Below, piece after piece: positions 7,886-17,118 of a stretch of DNA of 64,000 bases; the first letter of the stretch is position 1; every line of letters starts with the position of its first letter. The notes beneath the pieces are model-generated. The model did not search any database and was not told the DNA's origin. It saw nothing but the letters and a program-made list of their open reading frames with translations. The stretch spans positions 1 to 64,000 of the forward strand of contig NZ_CAKD01000022.1 in NCBI RefSeq assembly GCF_000297025.1, in the 5' to 3' direction. The stretch is from Lactobacillus pasteurii DSM 23907 = CRBIP 24.76 (GTDB lineage Bacteria; Bacillota; Bacilli; Lactobacillales; Lactobacillaceae). The position numbers were made by a program, and so were the translations under genes.

Positions 7886-8260
7886 CTACATTAGGTCGTC
7901 ATTGTCTTTGAAAAGTTGCTTGGTTGCGGTGGCCATTCTTTCGGGGATGCCATAGTTCTGCATGAAGGTTCCTGGTTCTTGAATGTAGTCACCATTTTTG
8001 CAGGAATAGTCGTAAATAATCTTAAGAGAAAATAGATCTGCTTCCTCTTCTTCTGAGTTTTGCCCTGAAAAGCTAGGCCAATAAGCAATACCTGAATCAC
8101 CTAACATTAAGTGCCCAATAATAAAAGGCAATTCATTAGAATTGTGCCAGCTAGTGTTGATTATCATCTTGTGCTTATGTTTAAACGAAAGTGCAGGATC
8201 ATATGGCTCGCCTCTAACTAAGATGTATGAAAGGCCATGCTTAAAAGCATAGTTGAGCAA
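7886..8260 (-). CDS. ImmA/IrrE-like metallopeptidase remnant
   Basis: About 124 residues. The context YDPALSFKHKHKMIINTSWHNSNELPF followed by IIGHLMLGDSG resembles ImmA/IrrE peptidases, where a zinc-binding HExxH is expected just after the WHNSNELPF-type block; here only GHLMLGD remains, so the first His and the Glu are missing. A good start is also absent: the frame is open further upstream (RRQEIRNLGKEELIEYLLNY) and overlaps the end of the HTH gene, with no ATG and no ribosome binding site. ImmA proteases normally cleave the partner repressor of a mobile element. Together with the neighbouring HTH gene this looks like a decayed repressor/protease pair. Confidence 0.55.
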   Translation of the reverse strand: MLNYAFKHGLSYILVRGEPYDPALSFKHKHKMIINTSWHNSNELPFIIGHLMLGDSGIAYWPSFSGQNSEEEEADLFSLKIIYDYSCKNGDYIQEPGTFMQNYGIPERMATATKQLFKDNDDLM

Positions 8261-8283
8261 ATATTCAATTAATTCTTCTTTGC

Positions 8284-8601
8284 CTAGATTTCTAATTTCT
8301 TGTCTGCGCGACCTTCCTTGATGTCATCTTCCATTAGTCCTCGAACCATGTTGAGATATCTTTCTGGAACATTATAGCCGTGATATGAATAAGGCTTCTC
8401 CTCATCTAATGGGATAGAAGTTGGTTGTCCTTTGGTAGGTATAGGAGTAGGATCATCGGTTTTGCCTTTTAGATAGTCGATTGAAGTATTTAGTACTTCG
8501 GCAACGGCTTCTAAGGCATCACCACCAGGTCTTTTGTTCTTCCAATTATAGATAGAATTAGTACCTAACCCAGCCTTATCATTCACTTCACATAAGTTCA
8601 T
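8284..8601 (-). pseudogene. Cro/CI-type HTH regulator, N-terminus replaced
   Basis: From ATG 8601 the frame reads MNLCEVNDKAGLGTNSIYNW, then KNKRPGGDALEAVAEVLNTS and IDYLKGKTDDP, the second half of an Xre-type helix-turn-helix, followed by a charged tail ending ADKKLEI. The first helix that normally precedes NLCEVNDKAG is missing. The bases upstream belong to an IS110-type transposase in another frame (8588-8674), so the element's end has replaced the 5' part of the gene. The frame can be read from TTG 8616, but that part is IS sequence. It once probably formed a pair with the ImmA-like gene downstream. Confidence 0.65.
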
Positions 8602-8674
8602 TTTTGCTTTCACCAATTAGTTCACAAACAGTAGAAGTAGATTTGCTTACATCAATTCCAAAAGTAACTTGCAT
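8588..8674 (-). pseudogene. IS110-family (DEDD) transposase, N-terminal stub
   Basis: A 28-residue frame, MQVTFGIDVSKSTSTVCELI then GESKNELM and a stop. GIDVSKS with the first catalytic Asp is the hallmark N-terminus of IS110-family DEDD transposases, which are normally about 330-420 residues. A strong ribosome binding site (GGAGG) lies about 9 bases upstream. The homology ends near the AAAAATG at 8601-8607, where the HTH gene begins, so the rest of the element has been deleted. Confidence 0.7.
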
Positions 8675-8694
8675 AATAAAAACCTCCAAAACTT

Positions 8695-8855
8695 AGTAGT
8701 AAAACGTATTTACTTAAGAAATCAGATCTAATTTTCTAAACTCGACATCTAGTGTCCACATTCTTCGAAGAGACTATTGAAAACTTAAGTAAAACTGCCA
8801 GTTTTGTATACGACATCAAGTGTCTAAAGACCTCAGGGCATATCGTTTTACTACT
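8695..8855 (-). ncRNA. Candidate IS110 non-coding end (possible bridge-RNA region)
   Basis: Read on the minus strand this is the untranslated stretch immediately upstream of the IS110 transposase start. It is closed by a perfect 12-bp inverted repeat, AGTAGTAAAACG / CGTTTTACTACT (8844-8855 and 8695-8706). Inside are two near-identical copies of GACACTNGATGTCG and two copies of the CTTAAGT core. IS110-family elements such as IS621 encode a structured bridge RNA in the non-coding end next to the transposase start, of about this size. That this stretch is such an RNA is my inference from position, size and repeats; I cannot fold it here. Confidence 0.4.
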
Positions 8856-8880
8856 ACTTTAATTCTACAAAAGAATAAAA

Positions 8881-8920
8881 ATAGTGAATCAATTATCCCG
8901 TCGGATAACTAATTCACTAT
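8881..8920 (-). terminator. Terminator of the lipoprotein gene
   Basis: ATAGTGAAT pairs with ATTCACTAT, with an inner TTATCC / GGATAA stem. On the minus strand a T-rich run follows. Confidence 0.8.
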
Positions 8921-8947
8921 TTAGCTTAGAATGTTTTGTATTCTGGA

Positions 8948-9757
8948 TTATTGCAAACTGCTTAACATCTTAAATGCAGTAGTGGTGTCGTGGGCCTTCA
9001 TTTGGTAAACGTTGTCGCCACTCTTCCATGAAATTACAGTGTTAAGCGAGCCAACGCTTTCGCCGACTGTAACTTGAACACTAGAATTAGTAGAAGTTTC
9101 TGGCAAGTTGTATTCGTTAACCAAGCTCAACAACTTCTTAGCAGTAGCAGTTGGGTCTTGTTTCATTACAGTTGATGCATCAACCACGAATGACCATTGA
9201 CCTTGATTCCATTGCAAGTACTTGTGACCAGCTGCACCTTCGCTAGTAGCAGTAGTCTTGTCATCAAGCTTAACAGTTGGCAAGCCAGTTTGTGGTTGCA
9301 TGTAATTGATAATATCATCAGCGTTTGATACGCTCTTGTATTCTGTTAAGACAGCATATGGCTTTTCGTTAGCAACGCTAGCAGCATTGAAGGCTGAAGC
9401 GGTGTTTCCTACGCTGTAGTAAATTACATTCTTTTGGTTATCAGTAGTGTAGCGAACATTTAACTTATCGCTACCAGTGCCTAATCCATCTTTGGTTGGA
9501 AGCAACATTCCTGGCAAAGCCTTACGAAGCTTGCTCGTTAATAAATCAATTCTGCTTTCTTTTGGAGCTTGGCTTGAAGGCTTCTTGCTAGATGAAGTTT
9601 TTGAACTTTCTGTGGAACTCTTTTGAACTTGTGAGCTTTTATTTGATGAACTAGTACTACTTGAACTTGAGCCACTTTGACCAGCATTGTTAGAACATGC
9701 TGACAATGCTAATGCTGCCAAAATTGCTGCAGCTGTAAGACCAATTCTATTTTTCAT
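8948..9757 (-). CDS. Putative lipoprotein with Ser-rich linker
   Basis: A 269-residue protein. The signal peptide ends in a lipobox, ALALSACSNN, with the lipidated Cys at about residue 21. Residues 25-65 are a low-complexity Ser/Gln/Lys linker, which keeps the following domain away from the membrane. The C-terminal domain (about 200 residues, from SRIDLLTSKLRKALPGMLLP) has alternating strands and helices and no motif I recognise. AAGGAG six bases before ATG 9757 sets the start, 6 codons inside the longest frame. Monocistronic with its own terminator. It acts outside the membrane; the ligand is unknown. Confidence 0.8.
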   Translation of the reverse strand: MKNRIGLTAAAILAALALSACSNNAGQSGSSSSSTSSSNKSSQVQKSSTESSKTSSSKKPSSQAPKESRIDLLTSKLRKALPGMLLPTKDGLGTGSDKLNVRYTTDNQKNVIYYSVGNTASAFNAASVANEKPYAVLTEYKSVSNADDIINYMQPQTGLPTVKLDDKTTATSEGAAGHKYLQWNQGQWSFVVDASTVMKQDPTATAKKLLSLVNEYNLPETSTNSSVQVTVGESVGSLNTVISWKSGDNVYQMKAHDTTTAFKMLSSLQ

Positions 9758-9977
9758 ATTAATCTCCTTACACATAATTTTCTCTAGATCTTATTATATC
9801 AGACTTTACGGCCCTAAATTTTAAAAAAGACTATCAGTTGGACAATAATTTTACAATTTCATAACAATTAAGCAGAGTTTCTGTTGCAGAGCTCCCTGTT
9901 TGCTATTTTCTTTTTTTATTTTTATAATTAAATTTAGTAACAACTTTATTAGATATTATTTATTCTTAAACGAAATA

Positions 9978-10006
9978 AAAGCCCGAAGTTTTTTCCTTCA
10001 GGCTTT
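9978..10006 (-). terminator. Terminator of the giant SLAP repeat protein gene
   Basis: AAAGCC-c-GAAG pairs with CTTC-a-GGCTTT. On the minus strand it ends in a T-rich stretch, about 30 bases after the stop codon of the gene at 10039. Confidence 0.8.
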
Positions 10007-10038
10007 CTATTATATCTTATAATTCTTGTAAGTTTGAA

Positions 10039-13000
10039 TTACTTTTTCTTTTTCGCAATTAATGACTTAAAGTTGATCGCTTTGATATATCTGTCTTTAC
10101 CAATTCTGTAGTACTCTTTGCCATCCTTTAATTTGACCTTCTTACCGTAAGTCTTGACTAAGGCACCCTTCTTCATCTTCTTGAAAATGAAAATTCTTTC
10201 GCCCTTTGAATTATAAGTGTAAGCATTTCTAGTTAAAGTCCGGTTAGTTCCCTTACTGTTAACTAACTTGATATGACTTACTTCTGTTGTGACTTTTTCA
10301 TCGATTGCGTCATCAACGCTGATAGAAATCGTATCAGCTTGTGCCCTTGATGCGTTGATATTGCCGTTCAATTTCTTCAAGGCAGTCATTAAGTCCTGGA
10401 CAGCATTGTTAATCTCAACTGCATTAATGCCACTAAATCCGATTGATTTAGCCTTATTTAGTGCTTGATCAACTTCTGCTTGTCGATCAAAGTCTGCCAT
10501 TGTATAATTTTCTGTCTCGATAGTTTCATTAGCAAAATCAATTGCTTCGGTTGCTTTGCCAGCTGCATCATCTAAGCTAATGGCATCGCCTTTAGCTTTA
10601 GCAACGTCTGCTCTAGAAACAGCTTGATCAACCATGCTTTGGCTGTGCTTCTTTTGACTGTCAGAAAGGTTAGTCAAACTGTCGATCGCGCTGATGGCTT
10701 CCTTTTTAGCTTGGTCTAAATTGCTTTGACCATTTAATGCTTTTTGTGCATCAATGGTAGCTTGGGTAAGGTCTTGAACAACTAACAATTCATTGGTAAT
10801 AGTCATTTCTTGCTTAGCAGTTTCCAGCTTTTCATCTAAAGCTACTTGCATAGCTTCATCAGCTTCAGTGTAAGAAGTTGTAGTATGACTTGCTTCAGCT
10901 GTCTCGATAGTATCAGCTAATTGAGCAAGGGCTGCTGCCAAACTATCTGTAGCTTCTTTAGCTTTAATAATGGCATCCCTTGAAGTAGAGCTATCTACCA
11001 AGTCTTTTGCGTACTGCTTTTGGCTATCTGATAAGTTAGATAAGCTATCGATATCATTAGCAGCTTGCTTCTTAGCTTCTGCTAAGCTACTTTCACCGTT
11101 TAACGCAGCCTGTGCTTCAGTGATTGACTTAGCTAAGCTTTCAATTACTGATAAATCATTCGTAATGGTTGATTCGGATTTAACACTTGCAATCTTTTCA
11201 TCTAAAGCAGTTTGTTTGTCAGTGTCAGCTTCTTTGTATGAAATAGTGTTGTGACTATCTTCAGCTGTCTTGATTACTTCTTGCAAGTTTTCGATTGATT
11301 CAGCTAGCTTAGTTGCATCTTCTACAACTGTTGTTACGTTGCTTCTGCTATCTGAATTATTGATCAAATCAGTAGCATGTTGCTTTTGTGAGTCTGATAG
11401 ATCAATTAAACCATTAATTGATGAAATAGCATTGTTCTTAGCATCAGTTAAGTTAGATTCACCGTTCAATGCAGTTTGTGCTTCGGTGATCTTCTTTGCC
11501 AATTCTTCAATTGTTGCTACATCATTAGTAGTGGATAATCCTGTCTTAGCATCAGCGATCTTGCTATCTAGATCAGTTTGCTTTTCACTATCTGCTTCTT
11601 TGTAAGAAATTGAATTGTGAGTTGATTCTGCTTGCTTGATTACATCATCTAGATTTGCAATTGATTCATTCAATGCCTTAGCATCATCGCTAGCCTTAAT
11701 AGCTGCATCCCTTGAAATTGATTCTTCAACAAGATCCTTAGCATGTTGCTTTTGTGAGTCTGATAAGTTAGTCAACTCTTCAATTTCAGAAGTTGCGTTA
11801 TTCTTAGCATCATTTAGGTTAGATTCACCATTCAATGCAGTCTTGGCATCACTAATTAACTTAGCTAATTCTTCAACTACTGATAAATCATTTACAGTAG
11901 ACAATTGTTCCTTAGCCTTAGCAATCTTGCTATCTAAATCAGTTTGCTTATCAGTATCTGCTTCTTTGTAAGAAATAGTATCATGATTTGATTCAGCTGC
12001 CTTAATAACATTGTCCAAGTTAGAAATTGCATCGTTCAAAGCACTTGCTTCTTCACTAGCCTTAATAGCCTCATCCCTTGAAGTTGAGCCGTTAACTACA
12101 TCTTTCACATGTTGCCTTTGAGAATCTGACAAGTTTGCCAAATCTTCAATCTCAGAAACAGCATCCTTCTTAGCATCCGCTAAGTTAGACTCACCATTCA
12201 AAGCAGTCTTAGCATCGCTAATCGCTTTAGACAATTCTTCAACTACTGACAAGTCCTTAACTACAGAAACTTCTTGCTCAGCAATAGCAACCTTAGTATC
12301 AAGCGCTACTTGCTTGTCCTTATCTGCTTCTTTGTAAGCGATCGTGTCACGGCTTGTTTCTACATCATTAATTGCATCCCTCAAGTTAGACATTGCTTGA
12401 TTTAAAACATCCGCAGCTTGGTTAATCTTAATAATATTAGCTGAACTATCTGCCTTAGCAATAGCATCTTCAATAGCTTGCTTTTGCTTATCGTTTAAGT
12501 CAGTCAATTGACTAATCTTTTGACTGCTGTCAGCTTTTTCCTTGGTCAAAACTTCTGCACCGTCAAGACCGCTTTGCGCAGCTTGCAAGTTCTTAGTAGC
12601 TTTAACAACTTCGGCTACATCATTGCTATCTTGAATTATTGCAGCTTGATTTAAACTTTCATCAAAAGCAGACTTCTTCTCAGCAGTAGCTTCTTTATAG
12701 TTAGAGCTCTTCTTAGCTTTCTCAGCATCTGAAATTGCCTGCTTCAAATCGCCAACATTAGTATTCAATTCACTTGCTGCTTGGCTGATGCCGTTAATAT
12801 CTTTAACGCTCTTAGCATCCTTTATTTGAGCTTGAGCATATTGCTTTTGATCAGTAGATAAATTATCCAGATCAGCAATTTCTTGACTTGCTTTAGTCTT
12901 AGCCTGTGCAAGGTTGGTGTCACCATTCAATGCGCTTTGGGCAAGTTGCAAAACTTGGCTTGCCTGATTAATTGCTTGAATGTCGCTACTTGCCACCATA

Positions 13001-16000
13001 ACTTCCGCATTAGTCAAAGCTTGGCCTAGCGCCTTCTTCTTAGCCTGATCTGCTTCAAGGTAGTTTACTGTTTCCTGGGCATCTTTAGCTGAATTAATTG
13101 CTTGCTTTAAGTTGCCTAAAGCTTCATTCAGACTAGTAGCCTGATCTTGCAAGTCATTGATGATAGCTCTAGCTTGAGCTTGATTGATCTTCGCTTGCAT
13201 AGTTTGGCTTTGATCAGTCGTAAGGTTAGTTAAGCCAGCAAGGTACTGGCTAGCATCAGCTTTAGCTTGGTCTAAATTGCTTTGACCATTTAAGCCGGTT
13301 TGTTCAGCTACAATTGAAGCAATTAAATCATTAATTCCTGCATCATCAATTGCCTGCCCCTTTTCAAAATCAGTCGCAATCTTGCCAGCTTCAACTGCCT
13401 TAGTCAAAGCTGCTTGCTTATCTTGATCTGCTTCATTGTAGTTGACAGTAGCGTAACTTGCCTCGGCATCAGCAACTGCCTTGATCAACTTACCCATTTC
13501 AGCATTCAAATCGCTTGCTTGAGTAGAGATTGCTGCCAAGTTGCTTGACTTGTCTACTGCAACAACTTGATTCTTGAATTCTTGCTTTTGAGCCTGATTC
13601 AGGCTAGTTAATTGTTCGATTACCTGGTTGACTTCAGCCTTCTTATTGGCCAAATTCGTTACACCGTTCAAATCAGCTTGGGCATTTAAGACTAAGTTAA
13701 GTGCATCAGTTACTGCAGAAACATCCATGCCTACTCGGACACTGTTAGCCGCAGTTAAAGCTTGATCTAGGCTGGTCTTCTTATCGCTATCTGCTTCAAG
13801 GTAGCTTACCAATTTTTGAGTAGCTATAACAGAATCGATGGCTTTAGTTAACTTTCCAAGTTCAGTATTTAAACTTTGAGCAGTTGCCCAAGCAGCAGTT
13901 GCCTGTGATAAGGTCTGAGCTGCAGAAATTTGATCGATTGAAGCTTGCTTTTGCTCTTGGATCATATTAGCTAAATCGCTAACTGCTTCAATTGCGCCGT
14001 CTTTAGCTTCCTTTAATTTTTGGATACCGTTTAACTTAGCTTGAGCGTCTAAGATAGCCTGCTTAGCACTAGTTACTTCGCTATCTAAGATATTTAAAAC
14101 TAACTTATCTTGTGCATTCAAAATCACTTGGTCAAAATCAGCCCTAATCTGAGCATCAGAATCAGCGTAATTTTGGGTTCCTTGAGCAATTTCTGCTTGG
14201 TTAAGGGTCTGCTTTAACCCTGCCATATCGCCGTTAAGTGCTTGCGCGTCCTCCACCATTTGCTCTAAAGCATCATAGCTTGTGGCCTGAGTTAAGTCAG
14301 TTGAAATATGACTAACTTGAGCCTTGTTCAAATCACTCATAGCAAAAACTTGCTTTTGGGCATTGGCTAAATTGGCATCACCATTTAGCTTAGCTTGAGC
14401 ATCAGTAATTGCTTGTTGCAATTCGTTCACTTGAACTAAGTCGATAGCTTGCTCTAAATCAGCCTTAGCTGCATCAACGCTGGCATCAAACATCATTTGC
14501 AAATCTGACAAAGCACACTTGTAGTTAACTGTTTGAGACAGGTCTTTAACCAAATCAAGTTGGTTCTTCAAATCAAGCATGCCTTGATCAAGCTTTTGCA
14601 TCTTAATAACTACTGCTTGCAAAGCTGCGTAATCCGTTGCTGTAGAAATAGCTTGCTTAGCGTCAGAATTTTGCCATTTGTTGATGTTAGTTAGCTTACT
14701 AATATCTGAATGAGCCTTAACTAAATTGTTGTAGCCATCTAATGCACGCTTGTCGTTATTGATCATGCCAATCAAGTCTAAGACATAGCCGACACTAGCA
14801 TCTTGACCTTGGTTTAAAATCGCATCAGCTTTAGAATTGTCAGCTGAAGCATTAGCCTTGTACTTATCTGAAGCGTACTTGTAATTAGTGTTGTCTACTA
14901 AGTCAGCTGCTGCTTTTTGCAACTGGATCATGCCGTTATCCAGTCTAGTAGCGTCACTAACAGCATGATCTAGTTCAGCTGAGTTGTTAGCTTGTTCAAC
15001 TTGAGCTAGGGCAGTCTTTTTCTGTGCATCATTTAAGTTGGTCAAGGCTGACACGGTATCTTTAGCCTTTGAGCGGTCAATCTTGATGTAAACATAAGCA
15101 TCGTGATCAGTTGAAAAAGTTCCAACCAAGTTGCTAGTGCCAACTACGAGATAGCCTTCTGGTGCAATTGCTGCTGAGCTAAAGTCATAGCTTTCACCCA
15201 TGTCGCCAGTGTAAGTCAAATCAGAGATCTGATTGCCAGTAGCTGGATCAACCGCTGCGATACCATCAACTGGAGCATATTCAGTATGTTCGTGGTCTGA
15301 ACTAACATCAATATAGTGAATGTTAAGTTGACTCTTTTCAGCTTGGCCTACCTTGTGGTAGTAGTAAACCATGGAATTATCAACATAGTTGACCAAGTTG
15401 CTGTAAGTGTAGTCCTTGCCACCAACTGAGAAGGTCATCTTGTTATTGTCTAAGCCATGACCCAAGATTTGACTGCCATAGTTTTCTAGTGGTTGCCCCT
15501 TGTAGTAGGCAGTTGCTCTAACAGTACCATGTGCATCTAGAACAGTCTGTTCAACATAGATGTCGTCAGTGATGTACTGAGTGTAAGTGCCACCAATCTT
15601 GTAAGAGGCAATTACGCCATCTTGATAAGACAAGCCTAAAGTCTCTGGACTGCTTACTAGTTCATAACCCTCAATCTCAGGTGCATCGCCATTGATTTTG
15701 TAGCCTTGGTAACCATAACCTGAGATTTCTAGTGGCTTAGCAATATCTTCGCCAGTTTCTTGATCAACATATCTGATTGAAGTCTTAGTTTCTTGTGGGA
15801 TCACACTAGCCCATCGACCGATGTGATCGTGGTAGTTAAGTGCATCAATCTGGCGCACATTGAGACCTTCGTATCTAGGATTCAAGATTCCTTGGTCAAA
15901 AATTGGCGTCAAACCATTTTCACCAGTTGCGCGGTCCTTGTAATCCTTATAGCCAACTGAGAATGATTCACCCTTGTAGTTGTGAATGATCAAGTCGTAT

Positions 16001-16824
16001 GTACTACCACCAATACCTGCAAAGCCGCTATAGCTGATCTTAGCTTCTTGATCTGGAGCTAAAGTTTCAAGCTGAACATTGTTAGAGAAGGTATGGACAA
16101 TATAAGCATAAAGATTCTGGTCCTTAGCATCTTGTCCTCTAGCAAAGATAATGATTCGGTGATAATCTTCAGTGTTATCAACATATCCTGCAAAGAAGTA
16201 TTGATCAGGATTTTCTTTGATAATTCCCTTCTTGAAAAGATCACCAAAAATTGTCTTCTCCGCATTGCTTGGATAATCAAACATTCCTTTAGCAATTGTC
16301 TGATCAACCCAAGTACCTTTGCCGCTCTTGCTAGCATAGTCTTCCATCATTGGATCAGTAACCTTGGTTACAGTCTGAGTAGTATCAGGCAAAGCAGCTA
16401 ATTTTTCTGCTTCTGCTTGCTCTTTACTTTTATCTTGCTTTTGTTCTTCAGCTGCAGTTTTATCTGTTTGACTGTCAGACTTAGTCAAATCTGCAGTTGA
16501 ATCAGCCACTGAATTAGTTGCATCAGTCTGATCACTAGAAGTCTTATCTGAAGTATTGGCAGATAAAGTTTGTACCTCTACTGCGCTTTCATCAGTAGTA
16601 TTTACACTGCCATCTACTGGAGTTTCCACCTCATCAGTATCCACATCCGGTAAGTCGTTACCTTCATCATTATCAACTATATCGGCATATACCAATACTT
16701 TGTTCTTTTCAGCATTAACCCCGAAAACCGTTATTCCTAGTAGGACTGAAGCTACACCTACATTTAACTTTCGTAAACTAAACCGTTCTTCTCTTTTTAG
16801 TTCTTCGAAATTGACTTTTTTCAT
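10039..16824 (-). CDS. Giant Ebh-like surface protein with GA/FIVAR-type repeats and a SLAP anchor
   Basis: A 2261-residue secreted adhesin-like protein. Residues 1-48 are a YSIRK-type signal peptide (variant FSLRKLNVGVASVLLG). Residues 50-160 are acidic and Ser/Thr rich. An unnamed domain follows at about 160-340, then two MucBP-like modules (TSIRYVDQETGEDIAKPLEI and LNIHYIDVSSDHEHTEYAPV, about 345-600). From about 600 to 2150 there are 12-13 helical repeats of about 120 residues, each with a GA-like half (ALNGESNLADAKKDAVSEI, LSDSQKQHAKDLV) and a FIVAR-like half (SYKEADTDKQTDLDSKIA). The last 90 residues are one SLAP motif (LTRNAYTYNSKGERIFIF). There is no LPXTG. Staphylococcal Ebh has the same repeat plan; the wall attachment here is different. 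Confidence 0.85.
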   Translation of the reverse strand: MKKVNFEELKREERFSLRKLNVGVASVLLGITVFGVNAEKNKVLVYADIVDNDEGNDLPDVDTDEVETPVDGSVNTTDESAVEVQTLSANTSDKTSSDQTDATNSVADSTADLTKSDSQTDKTAAEEQKQDKSKEQAEAEKLAALPDTTQTVTKVTDPMMEDYASKSGKGTWVDQTIAKGMFDYPSNAEKTIFGDLFKKGIIKENPDQYFFAGYVDNTEDYHRIIIFARGQDAKDQNLYAYIVHTFSNNVQLETLAPDQEAKISYSGFAGIGGSTYDLIIHNYKGESFSVGYKDYKDRATGENGLTPIFDQGILNPRYEGLNVRQIDALNYHDHIGRWASVIPQETKTSIRYVDQETGEDIAKPLEISGYGYQGYKINGDAPEIEGYELVSSPETLGLSYQDGVIASYKIGGTYTQYITDDIYVEQTVLDAHGTVRATAYYKGQPLENYGSQILGHGLDNNKMTFSVGGKDYTYSNLVNYVDNSMVYYYHKVGQAEKSQLNIHYIDVSSDHEHTEYAPVDGIAAVDPATGNQISDLTYTGDMGESYDFSSAAIAPEGYLVVGTSNLVGTFSTDHDAYVYIKIDRSKAKDTVSALTNLNDAQKKTALAQVEQANNSAELDHAVSDATRLDNGMIQLQKAAADLVDNTNYKYASDKYKANASADNSKADAILNQGQDASVGYVLDLIGMINNDKRALDGYNNLVKAHSDISKLTNINKWQNSDAKQAISTATDYAALQAVVIKMQKLDQGMLDLKNQLDLVKDLSQTVNYKCALSDLQMMFDASVDAAKADLEQAIDLVQVNELQQAITDAQAKLNGDANLANAQKQVFAMSDLNKAQVSHISTDLTQATSYDALEQMVEDAQALNGDMAGLKQTLNQAEIAQGTQNYADSDAQIRADFDQVILNAQDKLVLNILDSEVTSAKQAILDAQAKLNGIQKLKEAKDGAIEAVSDLANMIQEQKQASIDQISAAQTLSQATAAWATAQSLNTELGKLTKAIDSVIATQKLVSYLEADSDKKTSLDQALTAANSVRVGMDVSAVTDALNLVLNAQADLNGVTNLANKKAEVNQVIEQLTSLNQAQKQEFKNQVVAVDKSSNLAAISTQASDLNAEMGKLIKAVADAEASYATVNYNEADQDKQAALTKAVEAGKIATDFEKGQAIDDAGINDLIASIVAEQTGLNGQSNLDQAKADASQYLAGLTNLTTDQSQTMQAKINQAQARAIINDLQDQATSLNEALGNLKQAINSAKDAQETVNYLEADQAKKKALGQALTNAEVMVASSDIQAINQASQVLQLAQSALNGDTNLAQAKTKASQEIADLDNLSTDQKQYAQAQIKDAKSVKDINGISQAASELNTNVGDLKQAISDAEKAKKSSNYKEATAEKKSAFDESLNQAAIIQDSNDVAEVVKATKNLQAAQSGLDGAEVLTKEKADSSQKISQLTDLNDKQKQAIEDAIAKADSSANIIKINQAADVLNQAMSNLRDAINDVETSRDTIAYKEADKDKQVALDTKVAIAEQEVSVVKDLSVVEELSKAISDAKTALNGESNLADAKKDAVSEIEDLANLSDSQRQHVKDVVNGSTSRDEAIKASEEASALNDAISNLDNVIKAAESNHDTISYKEADTDKQTDLDSKIAKAKEQLSTVNDLSVVEELAKLISDAKTALNGESNLNDAKNNATSEIEELTNLSDSQKQHAKDLVEESISRDAAIKASDDAKALNESIANLDDVIKQAESTHNSISYKEADSEKQTDLDSKIADAKTGLSTTNDVATIEELAKKITEAQTALNGESNLTDAKNNAISSINGLIDLSDSQKQHATDLINNSDSRSNVTTVVEDATKLAESIENLQEVIKTAEDSHNTISYKEADTDKQTALDEKIASVKSESTITNDLSVIESLAKSITEAQAALNGESSLAEAKKQAANDIDSLSNLSDSQKQYAKDLVDSSTSRDAIIKAKEATDSLAAALAQLADTIETAEASHTTTSYTEADEAMQVALDEKLETAKQEMTITNELLVVQDLTQATIDAQKALNGQSNLDQAKKEAISAIDSLTNLSDSQKKHSQSMVDQAVSRADVAKAKGDAISLDDAAGKATEAIDFANETIETENYTMADFDRQAEVDQALNKAKSIGFSGINAVEINNAVQDLMTALKKLNGNINASRAQADTISISVDDAIDEKVTTEVSHIKLVNSKGTNRTLTRNAYTYNSKGERIFIFKKMKKGALVKTYGKKVKLKDGKEYYRIGKDRYIKAINFKSLIAKKKK
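10370..15060 (-). repeat. Tandem ~120-residue GA/FIVAR repeat array inside the giant surface protein
   Basis: At least twelve units can be aligned on the recurring landmarks ALNG(E/Q)SNL, LxxLSDSQK and YKEADxxKQ. Units near the C-terminus (about 10700-12300) are most alike, for example KEADTDKQTDLDSKIA and KEADTDKQTALDEKIA; units nearer the N-terminus are diverged. The similarity gradient suggests recent duplication at the C-terminal end. Length variation between strains is likely by recombination between units. Confidence 0.8.
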
Positions 16825-17071
16825 GTATATTTCCCCTAATCAATTTCATCAATATACAGAGCTGTATATGAGAATAAATTATTATAACTTAGTATGTTAT
16901 ATAGTATTTAATAAATTTGCAAGTCTCCACCAACTTGCCTATCGATCCACTATTTTTACTACATAAGTCTATATGTTAACATTATACCGTTATTCACGAC
17001 ATACGTATACAAGTTTTTTTACCATAGTGTTAAGTATAATATGCCTTTTTGTAGCATTTTTAAGAACAAAA
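16825..17071. other. Promoter region of the giant surface protein
   Basis: An AT-rich 247-base gap with no gene. It carries the 5' region of the minus-strand 2261-residue gene (GGGGAAA just upstream of its ATG). I saw no clear operator. Confidence 0.4.
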
Positions 17072-17100
17072 AAATACAGAATCCAATGGATTCTGTATTT
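17072..17100. terminator. Terminator downstream of the truncated SLAP gene
   Basis: A perfect 13-bp stem AAATACAGAATCC / GGATTCTGTATTT with a 3-base loop and T-rich flanks on both strands. It follows the stop of the 17119-17868 minus-strand fragment. Confidence 0.9.
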
Positions 17101-17118
17101 AAACTAACTGTTATTAGT

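Noticed and set aside
10970-11971. Three long plus-strand frames opposite the giant surface gene
   Set aside because: They repeat with the 120-residue periodicity of the repeats on the minus strand and lack starts; they are antisense shadows.
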